Assembly: GCA_012839015.1 (NCBI GenBank) | Contig: DUOF01000075.1 | Span: forward strand, 1-15,553 | Direction: 5' to 3' | Source: a bacterium | Lineage (GTDB): Bacteria; Bacillota_I; Bacilli_A; RFN20; DUOF01 | Length of the DNA stretch: 15,553 nt | Shown here: positions 1-6,758 of the stretch, piece by piece | Numbering within the stretch: the first letter of the stretch is position 1 | Layout: each line of letters opens with the position of its first letter | Notes under the pieces: generated by a model | Told to the model about the DNA's origin: nothing | Database searches by the model: none | What the model saw: the letters and a program-made list of their open reading frames with translations, nothing else | Made by a program: the position numbers and the translations under genes

Positions 1-2
1 AA

Positions 3-794
3 CAGACTGGTTACTGTGTACAACAAGTGGAAAACGGCAACAATAAAGTAAATGTTTATAAGCCGTCCCTTAGCAAAGAAGAGTGTGATTTATTTAAATA
101 CACATGGACTTCCTACTCTGATGTCGATATTATTTGTTACCAAATAGTTACTACGGATTATCATGGTTCCACTGTATATGTTTTAACAGATTGTTCTGAT
201 ACTAAAACATATTTAAAATCGGATGTTGAAATTGATAAAAAAAGCACTTATAAAAAAGGGATTTGTGCCAATGATAATTTCACTTGTTATGAAGACTCGG
301 GTAACAACAACACTCATAGATCTTACATGATTGAAAAAGACCCAAACACTAATTATCTTAGTTGTTATAATCAAAATGGTGAGATGATATCCTGTAATAC
401 AAACGCTTGTGAGAACGGTAATTGTTACGATCGTAACGCCGATAAGATAGGTATCGATAGAGTCGACTATGCTAAAGATTGTTACGATTATCTTGGTAAC
501 CGGGTCGACTGTTTGATCGGTCCTAAATCAGAAAACAAGGATCTACTTTCCTTTGTTTTTGGTTCAACTTTCAAAGCCATAATCTGGTCTTTGTTAGGAG
601 GGATCTTATTACTTAGAGGTTCCTATCTAGGTGTCGAAATTGTAAAACATGCGGATGAACCAGATGTTAGAAAACAAAAAATAGAACACCTAAAACATTT
701 ATTAATCGGAATAGCCGCTATAGCGATTTTGTTTCTTGTTGGAGAACAACTATATAAATTCTTCGATAAAACAGTCGATAGTACTTATAAATAG
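3..794 (+). CDS. Cysteine-rich protein with C-terminal membrane hairpin (5' partial)
   Basis: I do not recognise the family. The frame is open to the left edge, so the N-terminus is missing; a GTG at 27 is in frame but has no clear ribosome site, and the true start is probably outside the window. The visible part has about 200 polar residues with 12 cysteines, all before the first membrane segment, including paired motifs of the form CY-x3-G-x4-C (CYNQNGEMISC and CYDYLGNRVDC). Two hydrophobic segments follow (around FGSTFKAIIWSLLGGILLL and HLLIGIAAIAILFLVGEQLY), joined by a charged loop (ADEPDVRKQKIEHLK). Two membrane helices around a short charged loop are reminiscent of VirB2/TrbC-type pilin tails, but that is only a shape resemblance. 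The cysteine-rich part is likely outside the cell and disulfide-bonded (inference). A terminator follows directly. Confidence 0.7.
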   Translation, partial: QTGYCVQQVENGNNKVNVYKPSLSKEECDLFKYTWTSYSDVDIICYQIVTTDYHGSTVYVLTDCSDTKTYLKSDVEIDKKSTYKKGICANDNFTCYEDSGNNNTHRSYMIEKDPNTNYLSCYNQNGEMISCNTNACENGNCYDRNADKIGIDRVDYAKDCYDYLGNRVDCLIGPKSENKDLLSFVFGSTFKAIIWSLLGGILLLRGSYLGVEIVKHADEPDVRKQKIEHLKHLLIGIAAIAILFLVGEQLYKFFDKTVDSTYK

Positions 795-796
795 AC

Positions 797-820
797 AAAA
801 AGACGCAGGTGCGTCTTTTT
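797..820. terminator. Bidirectional intrinsic terminator
   Basis: A perfect 10-bp stem (AAAAAGACGC / GCGTCTTTTT) with a 4-nt loop (AGGT) lies between the converging ends of the cysteine-rich gene and spoVIF. The A-run and T-run sides make it a terminator on both strands, and it overlaps the spoVIF stop codon by two bases. Confidence 0.85.
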
Positions 821-1055
821 AAATGGTTTTATCGATATTCTTTGGAATCTTATCTTTTACAATAGCGTCGATTATTTTATCTTCTTTCTCTTTGCTGACT
901 TCTTTCCCAGCTAGAGAGGCAACGTTCTTGATTATTTTCTTAAGTTCTTCTTTATCCTTTAAGTTCTTATTTTGCAAAGACTTTGCCAGTTCTAAGATAT
1001 CATCCTTACTAACGTTTGTTTTTTTCTCCACCTTATCGAAAAATTTATCGTTCAT
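819..1055 (-). CDS. spoVIF: Stage VI sporulation protein F (SpoVIF/YjcC family)
   Basis: A 78-residue protein beginning MNDKFFDKVEKKTNVSKDD and containing VSKEKEDKIIDAIV. This pattern (FF-x-x-[IV]-EKKT-x-V, a helical middle, then VSK-[DE]-x-EDKI) matches my recollection of the small SpoVIF family. In B. subtilis SpoVIF acts in the mother cell under late sporulation control and is needed for proper spore coat assembly and resistance. I chose the ATG at 1055 because AGGAGG lies 7 nt upstream; an in-frame GTG 30 nt further up would place that Shine-Dalgarno inside the gene. It lies 47 nt downstream of der on the same strand. The reading frame is intact, in contrast to spoIIE further right. Family assignment is by motif recall, without a profile search. 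Confidence 0.8.
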   Translation of the reverse strand: MNDKFFDKVEKKTNVSKDDILELAKSLQNKNLKDKEELKKIIKNVASLAGKEVSKEKEDKIIDAIVKDKIPKNIDKTI

Positions 1056-1070
1056 AAACAAACCTCCTAT

Positions 1071-1099
1071 TATAAACTTATGCACGAGGGTTGTTTATA
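1071..1099. repeat. Inverted repeat between der and spoVIF
   Basis: The perfect 7-bp arms TATAAAC (1071-1077) and GTTTATA (1093-1099) are separated by 15 nt. The repeat lies between the der stop and the spoVIF Shine-Dalgarno. There is no T-run after it on the minus strand, so it is not a standard terminator. It could be an operator, a weak RNA hairpin, or chance in AT-rich DNA. Confidence 0.35.
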
Positions 1100-1102
1100 G
1101 TG

Positions 1103-2404
1103 TTAGTTTTTTTGTTGAATTTTAAATTTAATTGGTGTTCCTTCAAAATCAAACGATTCTCTAATCTTATTTTTTAAGTATCTTTCATAGGAGAAATGAA
1201 GAAATTTAGGATTGTTTACAAAGAAAACAAAGTGAGGTGGTTTAATATCTACTTGACTCACATAGTTAATTTTAAGTTGTCCTCCGTTATGTTCGGCAGG
1301 TTGATTTAATAGTACAGCGTCCATGATAACTTCATTAATTACACTAGTTTTAATTCTTTGTGTACTGTTATTGTATGCTAAGTCTATTTTAGAAAATAGA
1401 GTGTCTATTCTTTGGTTCTTTAAAGCTGAAACAAATACTATCGGGGCAAAGGACAAGAATTTGAACTCATCCCTGATCTTTTTAATAAACTCATTCATTG
1501 TGTTAGTATCCTTCTTAACAATGTCCCATTTGTTTACCGCAATTACTATCGCTTTATGAGCTTCGAAGGCATAACCTGCTACATTCTTATCCTGTTCAAC
1601 TATTCCCTCTTCTCCATCAAGAACGATAACTGCAACATCACTTCTATCAATGGCACCTAAGGCCCTAATGGCGGCATATTTATCAATTGATTCATAAATC
1701 TTGCCCCTTTTTTTAAGTCCTGCCGTGTCTATTACGGTATACCTTGTTTCATTTCTTACAAAAGTGGTATCAATTGCATCTCTAGTCGTGCCAGATATAT
1801 CAGAGACGATAACTCTATCTGTTTGTAATATTGCATTGGCTAAACTAGACTTGCCTACATTAGGTCTTCCTATTAAAGAGAATTTAATTGATTCTTCTTC
1901 CACCTCGGTCGTCCTTGGTAGGTTTTCTATTATTTTATCTAAAAGGTCACCAAAACCTATTCCGTGGATTCCACTTATAGCAATAGGGTCACCTAGACCC
2001 AGGGAGTAGAAATCATAAATACGATCAATTAGTTGACCATCATCCACTTTATTAACTGCTAGGATCACTGGCTTTTGGGATTTTCTTAGCAAAGAGCAAA
2101 TAAAAGTGTCATCACTGGTTACCCCAGTTTTACCATCTCCTATATAAACAATAATATCAGCCTCATCAATTGCGATCTCTGCCTGCATTCTTATCTGTTC
2201 TTGAAAAGGTGCGTTATCTATTTCGATACCACCGGTATCGATTAAACCAAAATCAACCCCTAACCAACTAGCGCTAGAATATATTCTATCCCTAGTTACC
2301 CCAGGAGTATCCTCAATGATTGAAACCCTTTCTCCCACTATACGATTAAAGACTGTAGACTTACCAACATTGGGTCTACCTATTAGAGCAACAAGTCCAC
2401 TCAT
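1103..2404 (-). CDS. der: GTPase Der (EngA), ribosome assembly
   Basis: Der is a tandem-domain GTPase that binds and helps mature the 50S ribosomal subunit in the cytoplasm. Two complete G domains are visible. The first has GRPNVGKS at residues 9-16, DTGG and NKVD; the second has GRPNVGKS near residue 180, DTAGLKKRGK and NKWD. A C-terminal KH-like domain follows, with the typical KPPHFVFFVNN and a SYERYLKN-IRE segment. At 433 residues it has the usual family length and looks complete. The ATG overlaps the cmk stop as TAATG, with GAGGA about 10 nt upstream, so translation is probably coupled to cmk. The cmk-der pair is widely conserved in Bacillota. Confidence 0.97.
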   Translation of the reverse strand: MSGLVALIGRPNVGKSTVFNRIVGERVSIIEDTPGVTRDRIYSSASWLGVDFGLIDTGGIEIDNAPFQEQIRMQAEIAIDEADIIVYIGDGKTGVTSDDTFICSLLRKSQKPVILAVNKVDDGQLIDRIYDFYSLGLGDPIAISGIHGIGFGDLLDKIIENLPRTTEVEEESIKFSLIGRPNVGKSSLANAILQTDRVIVSDISGTTRDAIDTTFVRNETRYTVIDTAGLKKRGKIYESIDKYAAIRALGAIDRSDVAVIVLDGEEGIVEQDKNVAGYAFEAHKAIVIAVNKWDIVKKDTNTMNEFIKKIRDEFKFLSFAPIVFVSALKNQRIDTLFSKIDLAYNNSTQRIKTSVINEVIMDAVLLNQPAEHNGGQLKINYVSQVDIKPPHFVFFVNNPKFLHFSYERYLKNKIRESFDFEGTPIKFKIQQKN

Positions 2405-3063
2405 TATCTATTCCTCGTTGTTGCTAAGTCTTTTATCCTAGCCACCACTTCTTTTATACTCATATTAGTTGTATCTACTTCAATTGCATCTTTAGTCTTT
2501 ACTAAAGCCTTACTAACGTAAGTATCGATGTAATCTCTCTTTTTAAGATTTTCTTCAACTTCCTCATATGTAGTTTCTATACCTTTTTCCTTGTTTTCTA
2601 GGAACCTTCTCCTAGCTCTTTCCTCTAAAGAAGCCACTAAAAATATTTTCAATTCAGCATCCTTTAAAACAACGCTGCCAATATCCCTTCCATCCATAAC
2701 AACGCCTTTTTTATTGCTTAGTTCTCTTTGTTTTTCAACCATTAGCTCCCTCATTTTTTTGTAGGCTACTATTGTAGAAACATTAGCATTAATCTCATTG
2801 CTACGGATTAGATTAGTTATATCTTCACCATTTAGGATTATTTTTTCACCTTCGAAACTAAAATCATAATCATTTCTTAATGTTTCCAAAACAAGATTTT
2901 CATCCGTAAGTGGTAAATCTTTTTTTATAAGTAAATAAGTCAGCGCCCGATACATCGCCCCCGTGTCAATATAGGTATAACTTAATTCCTTTGCTAGTAA
3001 TTTCGCGATGGTAGATTTCCCTGCCCCTGCTGGTCCATCAATCGCTATATTTATTTTACTCAT
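2404..3063 (-). CDS. cmk: Cytidylate kinase
   Basis: This enzyme phosphorylates CMP and dCMP to the diphosphates with ATP in pyrimidine nucleotide salvage and RNA turnover. The P-loop is in IAIDGPAGAGKST near the N-terminus. The family signature MDGRDIG-x-VVL lies near the middle and is followed by the lid-type segment FLVASLEERARRR. The length (219 residues) is normal. I chose the ATG at 3063 because AAAGGAG is placed about 6 nt upstream; a TTG at 3078 lies just before that Shine-Dalgarno and would only add an unconserved extension. It overlaps der by one base. A strong hairpin ends just before its Shine-Dalgarno, leaving no room for a promoter in between, so cmk-der probably depends on readthrough or on a promoter inside the upstream gene. 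Confidence 0.95.
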   Translation of the reverse strand: MSKINIAIDGPAGAGKSTIAKLLAKELSYTYIDTGAMYRALTYLLIKKDLPLTDENLVLETLRNDYDFSFEGEKIILNGEDITNLIRSNEINANVSTIVAYKKMRELMVEKQRELSNKKGVVMDGRDIGSVVLKDAELKIFLVASLEERARRRFLENKEKGIETTYEEVEENLKKRDYIDTYVSKALVKTKDAIEVDTTNMSIKEVVARIKDLATTRNR

Positions 3064-3079
3064 GTTTACTCCTTTCAAT

Positions 3080-3102
3080 AAAAAACTCTCTTAAGAGAGT
3101 TT
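3080..3102 (-). terminator. Terminator-like hairpin between the tail-anchored gene and cmk
   Basis: A perfect 20-nt palindrome (AAACTCTCTTAAGAGAGTTT, 3083-3102) reads on the minus strand into a T6 run, the form of an intrinsic terminator. It overlaps the stop codon of the upstream gene by two bases and lies about 20 nt before the cmk ATG. It is either a partial terminator, allowing readthrough into cmk, or an mRNA processing or stability element. Confidence 0.65.
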
Positions 3103-3739
3103 ACATTAATATCAAGTAAAACAAACTTAGAGTCCCTAATATTATTATCATCATTAATATCAATAGTATTATCTTTTCAACTAAGTTTCTTTCACTTGTT
3201 TTCTTTAATTTTACTTCTTTCCTAATGTCAACCCCTTCATGTGGCGTAATTCTCTCGTGCATCATTTGCGGAGTATATTCTGCAGTGTTTGGAGTTCTAC
3301 TCGTCATCTTTTTGTTAGCCCTTAACCTTTCTTGTTCTTCAATTCTAACTCTAAGTAATTCCTCAACTGATATTTTATCCGTAAAGCTTGCTGGATTTTT
3401 TGAAATTTCTTCGTTTCCTTCGAATATTTCTTTTGAATACTGATACTTCAATACTGGTTTTTCAACCACTTCTGCTAACTGATTATTATCAGTTTCATCT
3501 TTTTTTTCTCCTTCATCGATTTTATTTACCACTTTATCTTCAACTTGCTTAGGTTGTTTTTCTACTATTACTTCTTTTTCTTTTTCAGTAACTAGCGGCT
3601 CTTCTTTTTTATCGTTAAAAGTAGGATCAAGTGCTTGTAGTCTTTTTTTGTAATCTATAGACTTAGAACTTTGATTCTTTTCTTCTTCTTTTAACCTTTT
3701 GTGAATTTCCTGGAATTTTTCCATTCTTGTAGTCGCCAT
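3101..3739 (-). CDS. Tail-anchored, charged coiled protein of unknown function
   Basis: I do not recognise a named family. The 212-residue product starts MATTRMEKFQEIHKRLKEEEK and has a long, highly charged, low-complexity region rich in Lys and Glu (about residues 10-110), likely disordered or helical. A more ordered patch follows (around ISVEELLRVRIEEQERLR). A single C-terminal hydrophobic segment of about 22 residues (around EKIILLILMMIIILGTL) ends almost at the last residue. With no signal peptide, this is the layout of a tail-anchored protein with its bulk in the cytoplasm. The ATG at 3739 follows AGGTGA at good spacing, and an extended -10 promoter lies just upstream. It is divergent from ferredoxin and precedes cmk-der; a role in division or ribosome biology would be guesswork. 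Confidence 0.75.
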   Translation of the reverse strand: MATTRMEKFQEIHKRLKEEEKNQSSKSIDYKKRLQALDPTFNDKKEEPLVTEKEKEVIVEKQPKQVEDKVVNKIDEGEKKDETDNNQLAEVVEKPVLKYQYSKEIFEGNEEISKNPASFTDKISVEELLRVRIEEQERLRANKKMTSRTPNTAEYTPQMMHERITPHEGVDIRKEVKLKKTSERNLVEKIILLILMMIIILGTLSLFYLILM

Positions 3740-3758
3740 ACTTTCACCTTCCCTTTTG

Positions 3759-3767
3759 ATTATAACA
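3759..3767 (-). promoter_or_regulatory. Extended -10 promoter for the tail-anchored gene
   Basis: The minus strand reads TGTTATAAT, an extended -10 element (TGn plus a perfect TATAAT). It ends about 20 nt before the ATG at 3739, leaving room for the Shine-Dalgarno. No good -35 box is seen at 16-18 nt, which is usual for extended -10 promoters. Confidence 0.6.
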
Positions 3768-3795
3768 CATTAAATTTATTTTAGAATATGTTTTA

Positions 3796-3824
3796 TTGCT
3801 TTTATCCCTAATATAAATTATAAT
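3796..3824 (+). promoter_or_regulatory. SigA-type promoter for ferredoxin
   Basis: The -35 TTGCTT (3796-3801), a spacer of exactly 17 nt and a perfect -10 TATAAT (3819-3824) are followed by AGGAGG at 3835-3840 and the ferredoxin ATG at 3848. Confidence 0.7.
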
Positions 3825-3847
3825 TTTCCTGACTAGGAGGAATAAAA

Positions 3848-4054
3848 ATGAAGAAAACTAGAATTAAAAAGGATGCCTGTATTGCCTGCGGGTTATGTAC
3901 TGCATTAGCTAGTGATGTATTCTCTTTCGATGATGATGGACTTGCTTATAACCATCTAGGAGATGATACAGAGATTCCAGAGGAGTATTGGGATAGTGTG
4001 GTTGAATCAGCAGAATCTTGTCCAACCGACGCTATTGAAACAACTGAAGAATAA
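3848..4054 (+). CDS. fer: Ferredoxin, single [4Fe-4S]
   Basis: A 68-residue low-potential electron carrier of the cytoplasm. Three cysteines sit in CIACGLC (C11, C14, C17) and a fourth is C58 in a CP motif (SCPTDAI), which is exactly enough for one [4Fe-4S] cluster, as in B. subtilis Fer. The second half-motif of two-cluster clostridial ferredoxins is absent. The protein is acidic outside the N-terminal basic patch (MKKTRIKK). The ATG has an ideal AGGAGG 7 nt upstream. It is a single-gene transcript with its own promoter and terminator. The redox partner is not in the window. Confidence 0.95.
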   Translation: MKKTRIKKDACIACGLCTALASDVFSFDDDGLAYNHLGDDTEIPEEYWDSVVESAESCPTDAIETTEE

Positions 4055-4077
4055 GTTCTCTAATGGGAACTTTTTTA
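4053..4077 (+). terminator. Intrinsic terminator after ferredoxin
   Basis: The stem AAGTTCTC / GGGAACTT (one T-G wobble) has a TAAT loop and is followed by a T-run ending near 4076. It begins inside the ferredoxin stop codon. On the minus strand the following T-run is poor, so it mainly serves the plus strand. Confidence 0.75.
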
Positions 4078-4096
4078 TTACCCTAAATGTCGGTAG

Positions 4097-5536
4097 TTAT
4101 CCTAGTTCCTTCTCCCTAATGTTGTCAGTATCTATTGTAAAATCATAATCCCTTATAATAAATTCCAGGTTAATGCTACAAGCATTTTCTTCACAATTAT
4201 ATATTCCTAATCGAACATCTCCTATAAACACCTTAAATAGCGGTTCCTCTTCATCAACCTTTTCATAACCTTCTTTTAATTGAAGGGTGATGCTTAAGTT
4301 AGAGCCATATTCCACTTCTATCTCAGGGTCAGACATATGTGTTCCATCTACAATAATGTCGTATGCTATTCTCTCCTCAACCTCAGGAAAACCAAGAGTA
4401 AATGTTTTTATCGATGCATTTACCTCGATATTTAGATCTGATTTGACACCTTTTACAGTGTATACACCATCCTCTGGTAAATAGATAACTCCATCAACCT
4501 TAACTTCTATGTCATATTTTTCATCTAACTGGTTAATCTTAAAGCTGTAGTCTTCATTTATATTAATTGTCTTTGGAGCAGGATCACCTAGTAAATCTAC
4601 TAGTTCATATATACCTTCTTCATTTTCATAATTTACTTCATAACTTTTTAATACAATGTTGCTTGTATCTATTTTTAAATTGTAGTTTTCTCTAATATCT
4701 TCTAAAACATAGAAGTCATAGTCATTATACGAATCAAGTTCAATCTCATTTATAAGAACCTTGAAATATGGTTTATCTTTATCTGCTTTCTCATAGTTAT
4801 CTATATTCAAAAGTTCAATCCTAAAATCAAATCTAGAACCATACTCAAAAGTAAGTTCATAACTATTAATGTTTCCCCCGTTATTATCTATAATCATGAA
4901 TCCTTCCCTTGTCGGCAAGGTTATTTTATATGTTTTTTTAACTTTAGATACCTTGATATTTAAATCTACGATAACATTTTTAATCTGGTAAACCCCATTT
5001 GTATTCGGTTCTAATGGTACTTCATTAACACTAACACTAAAATTATAGGAATCATCTAGTTTTGCTAGAGTGAAGTTATAATCTTTGTTCTCGGTAATTG
5101 TTACCGGTGCCGGTCCATGATTTAAATCCACGATTTCATATACCCCTTCTTCATTTTCATAATTTACTTCAAACTCTTTAGTACGATAAACATTAATTGT
5201 ATATAGTTTAAAGCTCACTTCATCTTCTGCAGTTACTTTTAATTTGAATTCATTGTTAGCAAGGTCTAGATGAGCCTCTTCTATCTCTCTAGATTGATCC
5301 TTATCAAAAACCTTATAGGTTGCCTTTTCACTAACTATAAATAAATTGTTAAAATCTAGGGTTGTTTTATTGTTGTCTACGATGATTTCTACAATGTTAT
5401 GCCTATTTATAATCGCGCCTTCAAAACCGTTAACACTAATAAGTTCACAATCACTAGATGGAACAACCTCTTTACATCCAGTGATAACAAGTGTTAAAAA
5501 GGCAAACAGATACATTAAACCCCTTTTTTTAGACAT
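4097..5536 (-). CDS. Repeat-containing surface lipoprotein
   Basis: The 479-residue product has a lipoprotein signal: basic MSKKRG, a hydrophobic stretch, then LVITGC with the lipidated cysteine at residue 21. It should therefore be anchored on the outer face of the membrane. Residues about 50-118 end in YTINVYR and resemble the cadherin-like beta-sandwich domains of bacterial surface proteins (motif resemblance). The rest is two tandem units of about 177 residues. Each starts with EVNYENEEG[VI]YE[IL]VDL and continues through GVY-x-[IV]-K to a second half with [LI]-x-EYGS, YEK-D-[KE]-[DE]-x-P-x-FKV and a final IDT-[SD]-NI, giving an A-B-A-B layout. No sortase motif or catalytic motif is visible. 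The ATG at 5536 follows AGGAGT. Function unknown; adhesion or cell-wall contact is an inference. Confidence 0.85.
   Translation of the reverse strand: MSKKRGLMYLFAFLTLVITGCKEVVPSSDCELISVNGFEGAIINRHNIVEIIVDNNKTTLDFNNLFIVSEKATYKVFDKDQSREIEEAHLDLANNEFKLKVTAEDEVSFKLYTINVYRTKEFEVNYENEEGVYEIVDLNHGPAPVTITENKDYNFTLAKLDDSYNFSVSVNEVPLEPNTNGVYQIKNVIVDLNIKVSKVKKTYKITLPTREGFMIIDNNGGNINSYELTFEYGSRFDFRIELLNIDNYEKADKDKPYFKVLINEIELDSYNDYDFYVLEDIRENYNLKIDTSNIVLKSYEVNYENEEGIYELVDLLGDPAPKTININEDYSFKINQLDEKYDIEVKVDGVIYLPEDGVYTVKGVKSDLNIEVNASIKTFTLGFPEVEERIAYDIIVDGTHMSDPEIEVEYGSNLSITLQLKEGYEKVDEEEPLFKVFIGDVRLGIYNCEENACSINLEFIIRDYDFTIDTDNIREKELG
4605..4640 (-). repeat. Internal repeat of the lipoprotein gene, copy 2
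   Basis: This stretch matches 5136-5171 at all but two of 36 bases, at an offset of 531 nt (177 codons). It encodes the EVNYENEEG part of the second repeat unit. Confidence 0.8.
5136..5171 (-). repeat. Internal repeat of the lipoprotein gene, copy 1
   Basis: Partner of the repeat at 4605-4640. It encodes EVNYENEEG of the first unit. Nucleotide identity is local, and the flanks have diverged while the protein pattern is kept. Confidence 0.8.
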
Positions 5537-5559
5537 AATAAAACACTCCTGTCGAATTA

Positions 5560-5588
5560 AGTATAACAATTATTTCTTTTTTTGTATA
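5560..5588 (-). promoter_or_regulatory. Promoter for the lipoprotein gene
   Basis: On the minus strand, TATACA (-35, four of six consensus bases) is followed after 17 nt by TATACT (5560-5565), preceded by TGT as an extended -10. The lipoprotein ATG at 5536 lies 23 nt downstream of the -10, with AGGAGT between. Confidence 0.5.
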
Positions 5589-5650
5589 TTCACCGTAAAG
5601 TCTTTTTAGAAAAACAGTTAATAAAATAGTGTAATTATTTTATGTAGAGA

Positions 5651-5656
5651 TATAAT
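5651..5656 (+). promoter_or_regulatory. Possible -10 box for the S66 peptidase gene
   Basis: A perfect TATAAT lies 21 nt upstream of the ATG at 5678, with AAGGAGT between. No convincing -35 or TGn extension is seen, so the call is weak. Confidence 0.35.
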
Positions 5657-5677
5657 TATTGTTAAGGAGTCGATAAT

Positions 5678-6700
5678 ATGAGATACCCCCAGTTTATAAA
5701 AAAAGGGGCCACTATTGGTCTTTGTGCCCCATCCCTTGGATGTAATATAGAACCTTATGCTACCAGACTAAGTAGCGCTATTAAGCATTTTGAGAACCTT
5801 GGTTTCAAGGTGGTTGAAACCCCACACACCAGAAATAATAAAAAGATGGAGAGTAGTGACGCTAAAACGCGTGCCATGGAGTTTATGAGTTTATACCTAA
5901 ACCCAGATGTTGATTATATTTTTTCAGTTGGTGGTGGTGAAATTATGGTTGAAATTTTGCCTTACTTGGACTTCGATAAACTAAGGGATGTGCCCCCTAA
6001 ATTTTTCCAGGGTTATTCAGATAATACCAACTTAACCTATACATTAACAACACACCTAGATATAGCTACGGTATATGGTCCTAATTTCCCTGAATTTGGA
6101 ATGAGTGATTGGCATGAGTCACTGAAGGGAAACCTTAAGTTTATGTTAGGTGAGAAATTAACAGTAAATAGTTTTGATAAGTATGAAGTTGATAATCTTA
6201 GAAAGCAACGAGGAAAATACTTGTCTAGTTATAACCTAACCTGTCAAACCAACTGGATAAATCTATCAGGTGAAGAGGAAATACAATTGAGCGGTCGCCT
6301 AATCGGTGGTTGTCTAGATATATTAATCAGCCTCTGTGGGACCAAATTTGATAAAACTAAAGAGTTTATAGAAAAATACCAAGATGATGGAATCATCTGG
6401 TATTTAGAGAGTTGTGATTTGGGTGTCCCTGGTATCATCCGTGCCTTGTGGCAATTGAAAAATGCAGGTTGGTTTAAAAATGCTTCTGGTTTTATTATTG
6501 GAAGACCCCTTAATAAAGAGAGCGTCTTTGATATTGATTATAAGGAGGCGTTCTATAGACATTTAAAGGATTTGAATGTCCCAGTAGTTATCGATGCTGA
6601 CTTTGGGCACGTCCCTCCTTCTTTCTATATAGTAAGTGGTGCTCTATGTAAAATTAAGAGCAAGGATTCAAAAGGATCTATCAAATATATTTTAGAGTAA
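5678..6700 (+). CDS. S66-family LD-carboxypeptidase / MccF-like peptidase
   Basis: The 340-residue product belongs to the serine peptidase family S66, which includes LdcA (cuts the terminal D-Ala of murein tetrapeptides, an L,D-bond) and MccF (degrades microcin C-type peptide-nucleotides). The N-terminus has the typical KKGATIGLCAPSLG. The nucleophile serine is S114 in GYSDNT, the glutamate is E244 in WYLES, and the histidine is H311 in DADFGH, a complete catalytic triad in the right order. The length and the LGGCL-like segment (RLIGGCLDILISLCGT) fit the MccF/YocD branch better than short LdcA. There is no signal peptide, so it acts in the cytoplasm. It is a monocistronic gene between a divergent promoter region and a terminator. 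Substrate cannot be told from sequence: murein recycling or self-protection are both possible. Confidence 0.9.
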   Translation: MRYPQFIKKGATIGLCAPSLGCNIEPYATRLSSAIKHFENLGFKVVETPHTRNNKKMESSDAKTRAMEFMSLYLNPDVDYIFSVGGGEIMVEILPYLDFDKLRDVPPKFFQGYSDNTNLTYTLTTHLDIATVYGPNFPEFGMSDWHESLKGNLKFMLGEKLTVNSFDKYEVDNLRKQRGKYLSSYNLTCQTNWINLSGEEEIQLSGRLIGGCLDILISLCGTKFDKTKEFIEKYQDDGIIWYLESCDLGVPGIIRALWQLKNAGWFKNASGFIIGRPLNKESVFDIDYKEAFYRHLKDLNVPVVIDADFGHVPPSFYIVSGALCKIKSKDSKGSIKYILE

Positions 6701-6728
6701 GATATTTTACTGATGTTATATGGGTAAC

Positions 6729-6757
6729 AAAAAAACATAGCAATGCTATGTTTTTTT
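6729..6757. terminator. Bidirectional intrinsic terminator
   Basis: A perfect 13-bp stem (AAAAAAACATAGC / GCTATGTTTTTTT) with an AAT loop lies between the converging S66 peptidase and ftsH genes. Each strand reads the GC-containing core into a T7 run. Confidence 0.9.
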
Positions 6758-6758
6758 A

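Noticed and set aside
823..1125. Open frame on the plus strand opposite spoVIF and the der end
   Set aside because: Composition is the reverse-complement shadow of a real gene, with no ribosome site and no family match.
3740..3847. Riboswitch or small RNA between the tail-anchored gene and ferredoxin
   Set aside because: The gap is filled by two divergent promoters and ribosome sites, with no extended structure.
5537..5677. Small gene or RNA in the 141-nt gap between the lipoprotein and the peptidase
   Set aside because: Only divergent promoter elements and AT-rich sequence are visible.
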